Source: Manganibacter manganicus (lineage in GTDB: Bacteria; Pseudomonadota; Alphaproteobacteria; Rhizobiales; Rhizobiaceae). Taken from it: a stretch of DNA of 39,059 nucleotides. The notes beneath the pieces are model-generated. The model was not told the origin of the DNA and made no database searches. It worked only from the letters and a program-made list of their open reading frames with translations. The position numbers and the translations under genes were made by a program. Shown here one piece after another: positions 25,661-34,195 of the stretch (the stretch's first letter is position 1; each line of letters begins with the position of its first letter). The stretch is from assembly GCF_002075885.1 (NCBI RefSeq), contig NZ_MDET01000026.1, positions 1 to 39,059 of the forward strand, read 5' to 3'.

Positions 25661-26162
25661 TCATATCAACCGTTGATGCATCAGCCGCCGGTGCTCTTCC
25701 TGGCGAAAGCTCTTGTTGACGTCCCGCCGAGAAGACCCGCAGGCGATAAACGGCGCGCGAGCGCGCGACCGGTCGATCGCGCACTCGACTGCATGGCGCG
25801 TATCTTCGTCATCGAGCATGGCGCGGTCGCCATTGAGAACAACCTGCTCGACAAACTCCGCCATGGTCGCCAGATCATTCATGGTGTCCAGGCCAAGGGC
25901 GTCGTCTCGCCGATCGAGATAACCGTCGGGGCCGCCGGAATCCTCCGGTGGGCAGGCGCCCGCGCCGCCGATGCAGACCGGATATCGCCCGCGTTCCTTG
26001 ACCACTTCCCGATCTTCGACCCAGATTTCATGCTCCCACCAGTCGCCCATGTCATAGACGTAGGCGAACTTGGCGTTCTTGCGGAACCCGAAGCTGCCGA
26101 GCTTCTTGTCAGGCGGTTCGGTGCAGATCTCCGGCGAGCCGTAATGCGCGGCGACAAACAAG
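25661..26162 (-). pseudogene. pRiA4b ORF-3-like (IS1096 TnpR-like) protein, 5' end removed by ISL3
   Basis: About 166 codons remain. The core F-A-Y-V-Y-D-M-G-D-W-W-E-H-E-I-W-V-E followed by Y-P-V-C-I-G-G-A-G-A-C-P-P-E-D-S-G-G and Y matches the plasmid pRiA4b ORF-3-like domain (PF07929 type). These proteins are found on rhizobial plasmids and near mobile elements; their function is unknown. The start and first strand are replaced by the ISL3 end at 26163, and the missing part is not found on the other side of that element. Confidence 0.78.
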
Positions 26163-26187
26163 GGTTCTTCCGCATATTTGGTGCAGG
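26163..26187 (+). repeat. ISL3 left terminal inverted repeat
   Basis: The end begins GGTTCTTCCGCATATTTGGT and is matched in inverse at 27888-27912 without mismatch over 25 bp. Confidence 0.9.
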
Positions 26188-26222
26188 GACTACTTTTTCG
26201 GGTGTCCCTTTGTCCGGTTGGG

Positions 26223-27824
26223 TCAAGCGGCTGCCAGCAGTCGGCTCCGGAGAAGTGGATAGGCGGCGCGCCCGTACATCTGGCGCTTGATCGTCTTGAG
26301 GCGGTTGATTTGGCCTTCAACCGGGCTCGTACTCCAGGGCTGGGTGATTGCCGCCCGGACAGCCTCAATGTCACGGCCGATGCCTGCTGCAAGGGAGGCC
26401 AGCTCACTGCCCGTGGCATCGGCGATCCATTGCTCGAGGCCGGCATCATCGTCGCCGCGTATCACTGCAGCAAAACGGCGGGCGAGTTCACCCGCGATCG
26501 AAAGCTCCGGCGCATTTTCATGGAGATGGTGAAGGAACCGCTTGGTCTGCTCATCGAGAGATGTCGGGTCTTCGCTCAGGAGCCATGCACAATTCCGGCG
26601 CGATGGCGGCCGCCACCGCGAATTTGGTGGAGTGGTCGATGACCGCTCCTTACGGGCGGCGGTCCACCTGTAGACGGTCGCCCTGCTGCCTTCAAAGCCA
26701 CGGTGCTTGATTTCGGTCCACAGCTGCAGCCCGTTGTGCTGGCCTTCCTCCCAGCGCTTTTCGAGATAGTCTCGAAAAGGATCCATGAGGACGGAGCGCG
26801 AGGGCGGCCGCCGGTGCTCGGGCTCACCGCCCGCTGCAAGCCAGCGTTCGACAGTTCTCACGTTCATGCCAATCCGGGGCGCGATCTGTCGCGGCGATAG
26901 ACCGGCCTCCCGCAACTGAAGGATTTCAGCATAGAACTCACTGCGCTGGTTGCGCCTCGACTGGCGCAGGCAATCAAGTTTCGAGGAAGTTTCTACCGGT
27001 GGTTCCGGCTCGGCTTCGGCGTTTCCGGCCATCTCGGACGCCATAGCCTTTCCGGCGGCGCTGACCGCCTTGCGATGACGACCGACGGCCAGACGCAACG
27101 CTTCGCCCAGGTTCTGGAGAAGATGCCAGCGGTCGGCGACCTGCGTTGCATCGGGAGCACCGCGACGGGCGCCCTCAGCATAGACGCCGGCACGATCGCG
27201 CGCGATAACCTCGATGCCAGGATGGCGTTCCAGCCATGATGCGACCGTGTCGGCATTTCGATCCGGCAATAGATCCAGCACGCGGTTGCGCTCCAGATCG
27301 CAGATGATCGTTCCGTAGCGCTGTCCTTTGCGCCAGGCCCAGTCGTCGATGCCAACCACCCGCGGCGCTTCCGGCGGCTCGAACCCGGCCGCGCGGATCA
27401 TCCGCAACAGGGTGTCGCCGCTCACCGGCATGGCGAGCCTGTCCGACAGGCGCGAGCCCGGCTCGCCACCTACAGCGAAGCCGATCGCCAGCTGGCTTTC
27501 GCCGAGCCGAGCCGTGCGCCGGGCTTTCGGTTGAACCGTCTCAGGAAGCCTCTCGGTGAAGATCCGGCGCGGGCATTGTGAATTCGCGCATCGAAACCGT
27601 CGTGCGTGGAGCCGGATTTCGACAACCCGCCCCTGCCACGGCAGATCGGTCAACCGGCGCATGTAGTGACTGTGGACGCGGCGGGTTCGGCGGCCGCAAC
27701 ATGGACAGCACGTTTCCATCGCCTTCGGCCGAGCGACGAGCACCACCCTGTCAGCCTGCGGGAGAATTTGGACAATCGAAAGCTCGGGTGAAATCAGCGA
27801 GCGGAAGGCATGGAGCACGGGCAA
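26223..27824 (-). CDS. ISL3-family transposase
   Basis: This 533-residue transposase has an N-terminal zinc-finger-like motif (C-P-C-C-G-R-R-T-R-R-V-H-S), the DDE core with first Asp in V-V-G-I-D-D-W-A-W-R-K-G, second Asp region A-D-R-W-H-L-L-Q-N, an inserted helix-turn-helix (L-S-P-R-Q-I-A-P-R-I-G-M-N-V-R-T-V), and the catalytic Glu in S-P-V-E-G-Q-I-N-R-L-K. No frameshift is visible, so it is probably functional. Length is normal for the TnpA group of ISL3. Confidence 0.94.
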   Translation of the reverse strand: MPVLHAFRSLISPELSIVQILPQADRVVLVARPKAMETCCPCCGRRTRRVHSHYMRRLTDLPWQGRVVEIRLHARRFRCANSQCPRRIFTERLPETVQPKARRTARLGESQLAIGFAVGGEPGSRLSDRLAMPVSGDTLLRMIRAAGFEPPEAPRVVGIDDWAWRKGQRYGTIICDLERNRVLDLLPDRNADTVASWLERHPGIEVIARDRAGVYAEGARRGAPDATQVADRWHLLQNLGEALRLAVGRHRKAVSAAGKAMASEMAGNAEAEPEPPVETSSKLDCLRQSRRNQRSEFYAEILQLREAGLSPRQIAPRIGMNVRTVERWLAAGGEPEHRRPPSRSVLMDPFRDYLEKRWEEGQHNGLQLWTEIKHRGFEGSRATVYRWTAARKERSSTTPPNSRWRPPSRRNCAWLLSEDPTSLDEQTKRFLHHLHENAPELSIAGELARRFAAVIRGDDDAGLEQWIADATGSELASLAAGIGRDIEAVRAAITQPWSTSPVEGQINRLKTIKRQMYGRAAYPLLRSRLLAAA

Positions 27825-27887
27825 ATCACGGCGTCGACTGCGATTCCGACTCTATGAACTTATTCGCACCGTTCGTGAATCCCGCAA

Positions 27888-27912
27888 CCTGCACCAAATA
27901 TGCGGAAGAACC
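27888..27912 (-). repeat. ISL3 right terminal inverted repeat
   Basis: This is the exact 25-bp inverse of 26163-26187. Confidence 0.9.
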
Positions 27913-27959
27913 ACAAATTGTCGCGCAGGTCTCATCCAGATCGCCGCGCTATAAGTGCC

Positions 27960-28112
27960 CGCGTGCGGCATGGAATGATCCAATTGGCCTGGCGCTTTCT
28001 CCTCTTCCAGAAGGACAGTGCGCTGGCCCAATGGTTCCAGGCGCGCACGGCCGACGGCCGCAAGCCCACGCGCAAGACGATGATCGTGGCGCTGGCGCGC
28101 AAGCTTGTGATC
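27960..28112 (+). pseudogene. IS110-family transposase, C-terminal fragment
   Basis: V-R-H-G-M-I-Q-L-A-W-R-F-L and S-A-L-A-Q-W-F, then R-K-T-M-I-V-A-L-A-R-K-L-V-I, match the conserved end of IS110/IS1111-type transposases. The usual continuation A-L-W-R is missing and the frame degenerates. It lies 48 bp beyond the ISL3 right end. Confidence 0.72.
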
Positions 28113-28341
28113 CCTCCATCTGCCTGCGGCGATGGCGTGCGCCAATCAGCCCGGCCCAGCCGGAAAGCGCCGCAGAAGGTTGTCGCTATGGACGTATCCA
28201 CTCGATGATCGGCCATGCGGCGAAATCGCATCTGTGGTCAACTCCGAGGCTGGCTGGGGAGATCAGATTTTCTCAAGATCTTTGATTTGCTTATGCTCGA
28301 TACGCATAGGATATGAGGCGCCGCAAGGTAGTGTTGGCTGC

Positions 28342-28815
28342 TTAGATCGAGCCTACCAAGCTATCTTTGATGGAATACTCGTCCGGGTCATCCAACTGCG
28401 CAATCAGCAGGCTGCATTGCAGTCTCTCGAGCAGATTTGCACCCACCGAACCGTGCCACCAGCGCGCGAGTTTGCTCTGATGACGGTGACCGACGACGAC
28501 AAGGTCAGCGCCAATCTCTTCTGCCATTGCAGCGATCTGATGTGCCGGGTCACCCGTTTCGAGACATCCGGTCGGGCTGAACCCCATCTGCCTGAGGCGG
28601 CGCAGCCCTTCCTCCAGCACATCTTCGTAGACACCGCGCTCGTATTCCACAGCACCCGGCATGGCGCCTTCCGCCATGACGAGCCCGGTCGATACATTGA
28701 CGACCGCGAGCAGAAAAACATTCGCTTCGCAAAGTCTGGCCAGCCGCGCCCCCTCACGAAGCGCGAACTGGCCCTCAACCGATCCGTCATAGGCGAGGAG
28801 AACGTTTTTATACAT
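28342..28815 (-). CDS. Universal stress protein (UspA family)
   Basis: This 157-residue single-domain Usp starts Y-K-N-V-L-L-A-Y-D-G-S (nucleotide-contacting Asp-Gly-Ser). It ends with the core A-D-L-V-V-V-G-H-R-H-Q-S and W-H-G-S-V-G-A-N-L-L-E, a version of the G-x2-G-x9-G-S loop in which the second Gly is His, so ATP binding may be altered. It is divergent from the MarR regulator with a 73-bp intergenic region containing a long palindrome, so it may be controlled by that regulator. Confidence 0.9.
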   Translation of the reverse strand: MYKNVLLAYDGSVEGQFALREGARLARLCEANVFLLAVVNVSTGLVMAEGAMPGAVEYERGVYEDVLEEGLRRLRQMGFSPTGCLETGDPAHQIAAMAEEIGADLVVVGHRHQSKLARWWHGSVGANLLERLQCSLLIAQLDDPDEYSIKDSLVGSI

Positions 28816-28856
28816 CGCGCTCCTACTGATTGTCAGGTTTCGCTGGTGGGATTAAG

Positions 28857-28883
28857 ATAGCACCCTATCTGATAGGAAGCTAT
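28857..28883. promoter_or_regulatory. 27-bp palindromic MarR operator
   Basis: The arms ATAGC and CCTATC are mirrored exactly as GATAGG and GCTAT around a central T, with 2-bp gaps, giving 11 paired positions in 27 bp. It ends 5 bp before the MarR start codon and covers its AGGAAG ribosome-binding region, so occupancy would block both transcription and translation initiation. It also lies in the uspA divergent promoter. A decayed twin is found at 7970-7996. Confidence 0.78.
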
Positions 28884-28888
28884 AAAAA

Positions 28889-29314
28889 ATGGACATCGGC
28901 GAAGGCTTCGCAATCGAACTTGGGCGCATCAGCCGACGCTGGCGGACGCGTCTCGACGAGCGATTGAGGCAGATCGGCCTTACGCAGGCGCGCTGGATCG
29001 CCCTGCTTCAGCTGTCGAGAACCGGCCCCGTCGCTCAAGGGGAACTCGCCGAGCGGCTCGGTGTCGAAGGTCCTACCCTGGTGCGTGTCCTCGACAATCT
29101 CGAAAAGCAGGGTCTGGTGGAGCGCAGGCCGTGCGACGGCGACAAGCGCGTGAAGGAAATCCACCTCATGGACGCAGCACGACCGGTCATCGAGAAAATC
29201 GCGCGGATTTCAGCCGAACTGCGCGCAGAGTTGCTTGCCGATATTCCAGGCGAGGATCTGCGCGGGGCTCTTGCGGTGCTCAGAGAGATTGGCGAGCGGC
29301 TGGAGGGCATGTGA
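28889..29314 (+). CDS. MarR-family regulator of the second efflux pair
   Basis: This 141-residue winged-helix regulator has A-Q-G-E-L-A-E-R-L-G-V-E-G-P-T-L-V-R near residues 48-65, L-E-K-Q-G-L-V-E-R-R, and wing D-G-D-K-R-V-K-E. It is typical of the SlyA/MarR repressors that precede EmrAB-like pumps. It probably autorepresses through the palindrome at 28857-28883. The next gene starts 2 bp after its stop. Confidence 0.93.
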   Translation: MDIGEGFAIELGRISRRWRTRLDERLRQIGLTQARWIALLQLSRTGPVAQGELAERLGVEGPTLVRVLDNLEKQGLVERRPCDGDKRVKEIHLMDAARPVIEKIARISAELRAELLADIPGEDLRGALAVLREIGERLEGM

Positions 29315-29315
29315 G

Positions 29316-30485
29316 TTGGACGACGTGGTCGAACCCGGAAAGGATGCGCAGGGCACCGCCGCGGTTGACCGCGTTCCGCCGCCGGCTGGCCGAAAGCCCG
29401 CACTTTTCCGGAAACGCGGAGTACGACTCGTCCTGGTGGCTGTCCTCGTCGTCGGCGCCGGCGCCGTAGCGGCGCGCTGGATCGTCGAACGATGGTCCCA
29501 TGTTTCCATCGACGATTCCCGCATCGCCGCGAACCTCATCACTGTCAGCAGCGAAGTGAACGGGCGTGTGACCGCGGTTCCGGTCATAGCCGGGGATACG
29601 GTGAAAAAAGGCGAGCTTTTAGCGAGCATCGATCGCAAGCAGGTTCTCTTCGAACTCGATGCGCTCGATGCGCAAATCGCCGGCGTTGCCGCCCAACAGG
29701 AACAGTTGCGGAGCCAGCAGGACATGATCCGCAACCAGGTGGCGAAAAAGACCGATGCGGGGCAAAGCCAGATCAGGGCGGCCGAGGCGAACCACATGGC
29801 AAGCGAGGCGACGCTGCGAAACGCCAGCAGCAATTTTCAGCGCGCCAGCAGCCTCGCCAAGCGAAAGGTCGTTACCGAGCAGGACCTGGAGGCGGCAAGG
29901 GCCGCGCTCGAAACCGCCGAACAGCAGGAGCGCGTCACCGCCGCCGACATCGACACGGCGCGCGCCAATCTTGCGGTCACCGAATCCGATGCCGATCAGA
30001 TCGGCGTTCTTGAAAAACAGATCGGCACGCTCGAAACCCAGAAATCGGCGCTCATTGCCGAACGGGAGCAGAAACGTGTCGACCTGTCTCATCGCGAGAT
30101 ACATGCCGGTTTCGACGGCGTCATCGACAGCGTCTTTGTCGATGACGGCGAGTATGTTTCGCCCGGGTCTCGCCTGCTCATCTATCACGACCCGAACGTC
30201 GTCTGGGTCGACGCCAACATCAAGGAAACAGACTTCGAGCGCGTGAAGCCCGGCGCGCGCGCCACGATCGAGGTCGATGCCTATCCGGACATGACTTTCA
30301 GCGGCAAGGTCGTGCGCACGGGCCAGGCGGCCACAAGCGAGTTCGCGTTGCTACCCAGTCCAAACCCGAGCGGCAATTTCACCAAGGTCACGCAGCGCCT
30401 TCCGATCCGCATCTCGATCGAGCAGCACGACGGTCTGCTGCGCCCCGGCATGATGGTGGAGGTCTCGATCGATGTCGTCGATTGA
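29316..30485 (+). CDS. HlyD/EmrA-type membrane-fusion protein
   Basis: This 389-residue protein has a hydrophilic N-terminus and one membrane helix (V-R-L-V-L-V-A-V-L-V-V-G-A-G, about residues 36-52). The lipoyl half-domains follow (D-D-S-R-I-A-A-N-L-I-T-V and H-A-G-F-D-G-V-I-D-S-V), with a long coiled coil between them, and the EmrA motif S-G-N-F-T-K-V-T-Q-R-L-P-I-R-I. I place the start at the TTG at 29316, 2 bp after the MarR stop with GGAGG upstream; an upstream in-frame ATG at 29235 overlaps the MarR gene. It works with the DHA2 permease whose start it overlaps by 14 bp. Confidence 0.88.
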   Translation: MDDVVEPGKDAQGTAAVDRVPPPAGRKPALFRKRGVRLVLVAVLVVGAGAVAARWIVERWSHVSIDDSRIAANLITVSSEVNGRVTAVPVIAGDTVKKGELLASIDRKQVLFELDALDAQIAGVAAQQEQLRSQQDMIRNQVAKKTDAGQSQIRAAEANHMASEATLRNASSNFQRASSLAKRKVVTEQDLEAARAALETAEQQERVTAADIDTARANLAVTESDADQIGVLEKQIGTLETQKSALIAEREQKRVDLSHREIHAGFDGVIDSVFVDDGEYVSPGSRLLIYHDPNVVWVDANIKETDFERVKPGARATIEVDAYPDMTFSGKVVRTGQAATSEFALLPSPNPSGNFTKVTQRLPIRISIEQHDGLLRPGMMVEVSIDVVD

Positions 30486-32043
30486 CGATCTCTTCGCGCA
30501 ATACGGGCCAGCCTACCGATGGCTGTCGACGGGCACCGTCATGGTGGCAGCCGTAGCGGTCGTGCTTTCGACGACGATCGTAAACGTCGCCATTCCAGAC
30601 GTGATGGGAACCTTCGGCATCAGCCAGGTGCAGGCGCAATGGATCTCGACGGGCTTCCTTGCGGCGATGACCGCCACGATGCTGCTGACGGACTGGGCGG
30701 ACAAGAATTTCGGGCTGCGCGCCTCGATGACGGCGGCGCTTGCGGTGTTCATGTGCGGCTCGATCCTGGGCGGCATCGCACCGAACGAAAACGTGCTGAC
30801 AATCGCGCGGGTCATTCAGGGAGCGGCAGCCGGCCTCGTGCAGCCGCTTGCCATGGTCCTTCTCTTCCAGGTCTTCCCAAGGGACAGGAGAGGCGCCGCC
30901 ATGGGCATCTATGGGATCGGCGTCGTGCTGGCGCCCGCGCTCGGTCCCTGGATCGGCGGCATTCTCATCGACAGCTTCAATTGGCACTACGTCTTCTTCC
31001 TCGGCGTGCCGTTCGCCATCATAGGGATCATCCTGTCCAACCTTTTTCTGCCGACGCGGGCACGAACCGGGCCGCGCGGGCGCTTCGACTGGACCGGGAT
31101 GGCAATTCTGTGCGTGTTCCTCGCCATGCTCCTCAACGGCCTGACGAACGCCGAGCGCGAAGGCTGGACATCGGATTCGATCCTGCTGCAGTTCGCCATC
31201 GCGACGGCATCGGCCTGTCTTTTCGTCTGGTGGGAGAGGCATTCCCGAAAGCCGATGCTCGATCTCGAGCTCTTTGCACATCTCCCGTTCGCCGCCGCTT
31301 CGCTGGTGGCTTTCGTTCTTGGCGCGGGGCTTTACGGTTCGACCTACCTGGTCCCGCTTTTCGTCCAGACCATCCAGGGTTTCCCGCCGACGGAGGCCGG
31401 TCTCCTGCTTATGCCGTCCGGCGCGATCCTCGTCCTGATCTTTCCGATCGCCGGGAGACTGTCCGACAGGCTCCCTGCCGGGCTGCTTATCGGGGGCGGG
31501 ATGTTCGTCTTCGCCTGGTCCGCCTACCTCACCAGCGCGGCCGACGTCGATACGACCTTCTGGACGTTCGCCTGGTGGACCGTGCTTTCGCGCATCGGGC
31601 TGGGCTTCGTCTTTCCCTCGCTCACGGCCGCGTCCGTCAGGGTGCTTCCGCAGGAGCTGGTAGGACAGGGATCCGGCGCGGTCAATTTCGTCCGACAGCT
31701 TGGCGGAGCGTTCGGCGTCAACCTGCTGGCCATTCTCGTCGAGCGCCGCGAGACCTTTCATGCGGGCGCGTTCACAGCGACGCAAACTGACGCCAATTCC
31801 ACGACCATGGACCTACTGGCCAAGGTTGCCGGCATGATGAAGATCGCGGGGCTGCCCGATTTCCAGCAGGTGCCGGCCGCCACGCTCTATCTCGGCCGCT
31901 CGATTTCCATCCAGGCGCAGACCCTCGCCTTCCAGGATGGATTCCTCGTCGTCATGGCCGTCTTCCTGATCGCGCTGGTGCCGACATGGATGCTCCACCG
32001 GGCGCAAAAGAATATCGGCAAGCAGATCGCCAAGAGCAGCTAA
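30472..32043 (+). CDS. DHA2-type MFS drug efflux permease (EmrB-like)
   Basis: This 523-residue protein of normal EmrB length has 14 predicted helices. Conserved elements include T-I-V-N-V-A-I-P-D-V-M-G-T-F near residue 36, Q-W-I-S-T-G-F-L, R-V-I-Q-G-A-A-A-G-L-V-Q-P, and G-A-V-N-F-V-R-Q-L-G-G-A-F-G-V-N in the C-terminal half. The start overlaps the fusion-protein gene by 14 bp, so the two are translationally coupled. It would exchange protons for hydrophobic toxicants; the specificity is not evident. A 30-codon relative survives at 8013-8102. Confidence 0.93.
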   Translation: MSSIDDLFAQYGPAYRWLSTGTVMVAAVAVVLSTTIVNVAIPDVMGTFGISQVQAQWISTGFLAAMTATMLLTDWADKNFGLRASMTAALAVFMCGSILGGIAPNENVLTIARVIQGAAAGLVQPLAMVLLFQVFPRDRRGAAMGIYGIGVVLAPALGPWIGGILIDSFNWHYVFFLGVPFAIIGIILSNLFLPTRARTGPRGRFDWTGMAILCVFLAMLLNGLTNAEREGWTSDSILLQFAIATASACLFVWWERHSRKPMLDLELFAHLPFAAASLVAFVLGAGLYGSTYLVPLFVQTIQGFPPTEAGLLLMPSGAILVLIFPIAGRLSDRLPAGLLIGGGMFVFAWSAYLTSAADVDTTFWTFAWWTVLSRIGLGFVFPSLTAASVRVLPQELVGQGSGAVNFVRQLGGAFGVNLLAILVERRETFHAGAFTATQTDANSTTMDLLAKVAGMMKIAGLPDFQQVPAATLYLGRSISIQAQTLAFQDGFLVVMAVFLIALVPTWMLHRAQKNIGKQIAKSS

Positions 32044-32044
32044 T

Positions 32045-32582
32045 ATGACCTGCTTCGCCCGAACATCCGTCGAACCGAAAGCAAAACGATGCGTGATAGC
32101 AGTGTTCGTCGGCAGTTTCTGCCGGGAAGCATAAAACCGCGAACTGGCGAAAGCGCTCGAGCAACTGGGGGCGGAGCGGTTTTCGTTCCGTTACCGCAAT
32201 CTCGATCTGCCGCTCTACAATGACGATCTCCAGGGCGATCCTGAAAGACCATATCGACGCATCGGAGGCGGTGCTCTTCGTGACGCCGGAGTACAACCGC
32301 TCGATCCCGTCGACCATAAAGAACGCGGTCGACTGGGCGTCGCGGCCTTGGGGTCAAAACGCCTTGGGCCGGCAAGCCGACAGGCATTGTCGGAACCTCA
32401 CCTGGCAACATCGGCTCCGCGGCGCTCAATCGCATAATCATGCTCATTCTCGAAGCAATCGTCATGGGGCAGCCCGAGGTCTATCTCGTCTCGCGCGCCG
32501 GCCTGATCGAGGACGACGGCACGGTCCCGGAGATGCCACACGCGCATTCGCCAGGAGCTATCTCGATCGCCTCGCAACCTAG
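32045..32582 (+). pseudogene. NADPH-dependent FMN reductase-like gene, broken
   Basis: An ATG right after the permease stop opens a frame containing C-V-I-A-V-F-V-G-S (the flavodoxin-like first strand and loop), stopped by TAA after F-C-R-E-A. The same frame continues E-L-A-K-A-L-E-Q-L-G-A-E-R-F. A frameshift leads to A-V-L-F-V-T-P-E-Y-N-R-S-I-P-S-T-I-K-N-A-V-D, the hallmark of NAD(P)H-dependent FMN/chromate reductases (ChrR/YieF type). Two further frame changes follow before S-Y-L-D-R-L-A-T and a stop. It was probably the fourth gene of the MarR efflux operon. Confidence 0.82.
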
Positions 32583-33026
32583 ATCGACCTTATGCCGAAG
32601 CGCGAACGTTAGTCACTGCATCAAACAACCAGCCGAACCGTCGACGCAACAATGCCGTCGACTAGTCAAAACTGATCCTTCACATGGGCCGCCCGAGATA
32701 ACCCGTGAGGGGCCGACCGGAATCGATCAAGCATCGAGGCCTATGTCACCCTTGACCCTCTCACCCAACGACTATCGCCGTCTTGCCAAGGGACGGCGGG
32801 CGCGCCGAGCCTGCCGTCGCGCCGAGCCCTACCGCTGCGCCGGCCCACTGGCCGTTCAGCTCGTTTTGTTTCCGAGTGCGCGGTTAGTTAGGCGAGCGAG
32901 GTACGTACGTAGAGGGTCGTGTCCCACCGCCGCCGGACATGGCGGATCGTTACTGAAAGCGGCCGACGCAACTACGGCGGTACTGGCGAAAAATTGCCGG
33001 CTGCATTGCGTCGGAGATGGTGGGCA
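32583..33026. other. Gap without recognisable gene before the IS6-type element
   Basis: An open frame runs through part of this stretch on the plus strand, but its translation has no recognisable motif and it continues into the IS6 element in a different frame from the transposase. I see no hairpin terminator. Confidence 0.4.
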
Positions 33027-33324
33027 GGGGCTGTCACGTTTGTTTTGCGTAAACGGATTGGCGCTAGGCACCAGGCATGTCCGAAGCTGCCGCCCGCTAC
33101 AAGAACCATCGCTTTCCGACCGAGATCATCGCTCACGCTGTCTGGCTCTATTACCGCTTTCCGTTGAGCCTGCGTCATGTCGAGGAGATGCTGCTGCGCG
33201 CGGGATCACCGTTTCCTACGAGACGATCCGTCGCTGGGCCGAAAGCATGGACCCGACTATGCCGGTCGCATCCGCCGCAAGCCGGCGTCCAAGGATGACA
33301 TCTGGCACCTCGATGAAGTTGCGG

Positions 33325-33332
33325 TGAGCATC
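33325..33332 (+). repeat. Target-site duplication of IS66, left copy
   Basis: TGAGCATC immediately precedes the IS66 left end and is repeated exactly after the right end at 36111-36118. An 8-bp duplication is the normal IS66 footprint. Confidence 0.93.
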
Positions 33333-33390
33333 GTAAGCGTCCGAGTTGGGCCGCCTTGATGGGCTGCTGTGAATCTGTCGGATTGTCCTT

Positions 33391-33807
33391 ATGGACAGGG
33401 ATAAGGACAATTTTCGGACAGTGAGCCGCCTTGAGATCGTTGGCACGGGCCGGCGGCGTCGGTTCACCGACGAGGCGAAGCTCCGGATCGTTGAAGAAGG
33501 CTTTTCCGGTGATGGCCGCCAGGTGTCGGCGACAGCGCTGAAGCACGATGTCTCGCGCTCGCAACTGTATCGCTGGCGGCAGTTGTTGCGGGAAGGCCGG
33601 CTTGGCGGGGTTCGGGTTGAGGGCTTCGTGCCTGCGGTGATCACGCCGGACGATCCGACGCGCATGTCGGCTCCGTTGAATCGGGTAGCAGCGGGTGGCG
33701 GACTAATGGAGGTCGTGAGCGCAAACGGCCGGCGCGTCATTGTCGACCGCGATGTTGACGTCGATGCGCTGCTGCGGATTCTGCGCGGCCTGGAGACGCT
33801 GCGATGA
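33391..33807 (+). CDS. tnpA: IS66 accessory protein TnpA (HTH)
   Basis: This 138-residue protein has a transposase-8-like HTH: R-R-R-R-F-T-D-E-A-K-L-R-I-V-E-E near residues 21-36 and H-D-V-S-R-S-Q-L-Y-R-W-R-Q near 53-65. It is required with TnpB for IS66 transposition in studied members; its biochemical role is not well defined. The stop overlaps the tnpB start (ATGA). Confidence 0.93.
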   Translation: MDRDKDNFRTVSRLEIVGTGRRRRFTDEAKLRIVEEGFSGDGRQVSATALKHDVSRSQLYRWRQLLREGRLGGVRVEGFVPAVITPDDPTRMSAPLNRVAAGGGLMEVVSANGRRVIVDRDVDVDALLRILRGLETLR

Positions 33808-34148
33808 TCCCGATCCCGGCAGGCGTTCGGGTGTGGCTGGCGACGGGCTATACCGACATGCGCCGTGGCTTTCCGTCGTTGGCGTTGCAGGTGCAGGAGG
33901 TGCTGAAGCATGACCCGCTGGGAGGCCATCTGTTCTGCTTCAGGGGTAAGCGCGGCGATCTGATAAAATTGATCTGGCATGATGGCCAGGGGGCCTGCCT
34001 GTTCACAAAAAGATTGGAACGCGGGAAGTTCATCTGGCCTTCCGCCGAAGGCGGTGCGGTGGCGATCTCGCCGGCACAACTCTCTTATCTCCTGTCCGGA
34101 ATCGACTGGCGAGCGCCGCAGGAAACCTGGCGACCGACACGGGTTTGA
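33804..34148 (+). CDS. tnpB: IS66 accessory protein TnpB
   Basis: This 114-residue protein has the IS66 OrfB signature: G-V-R-V-W-L-A-T-G-Y-T-D-M-R-R-G-F, then L-F-C-F-R-G-K-R-G-D-L-I-K-L-I-W-H-D-G-Q-G, and L-E-R-G-K-F-I-W-P. Function is unknown beyond its need in transposition. It is unrelated to the RNA-guided TnpB of IS200/IS605. It is translationally coupled to tnpA. Confidence 0.95.
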   Translation: MIPIPAGVRVWLATGYTDMRRGFPSLALQVQEVLKHDPLGGHLFCFRGKRGDLIKLIWHDGQGACLFTKRLERGKFIWPSAEGGAVAISPAQLSYLLSGIDWRAPQETWRPTRV

Positions 34149-34195
34149 CGGGATTTATGCATTGAGATTGTTGGGAAATCTGATTCAATGGCGGC

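Larger units (their letters stand above)
26163..27912 (-). mobile_element. ISL3-family insertion sequence, complete
   Basis: A single transposase gene is enclosed by a perfect 25-bp inverted repeat (26163-26187 and 27888-27912). The 8 bases outside each end (CAAACAAG on the left and ACAAATTG on the right) are not identical, so there is no clean target duplication, and the two flanks belong to different broken genes. This suggests that a deletion or recombination followed insertion. Confidence 0.88.

Noticed and set aside
25157..26290. A 377-codon plus-strand frame spanning the ISKra4, pRiA4b-like and ISL3 end regions
   Set aside because: It crosses three unrelated elements that are coded on the opposite strand and is therefore a chance frame.
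28262..28320. Short inverted repeats (TATGC/GCATA and an AAGATCTT core) downstream of uspA
   Set aside because: The stems are only 4-5 bp with no T-run, so they are not convincing as a terminator or operator.
33804..34148. The name TnpB suggesting an RNA-guided nuclease
   Set aside because: The sequence is the IS66 OrfB type. It has no RuvC motifs, and no omega-RNA-like end is present.
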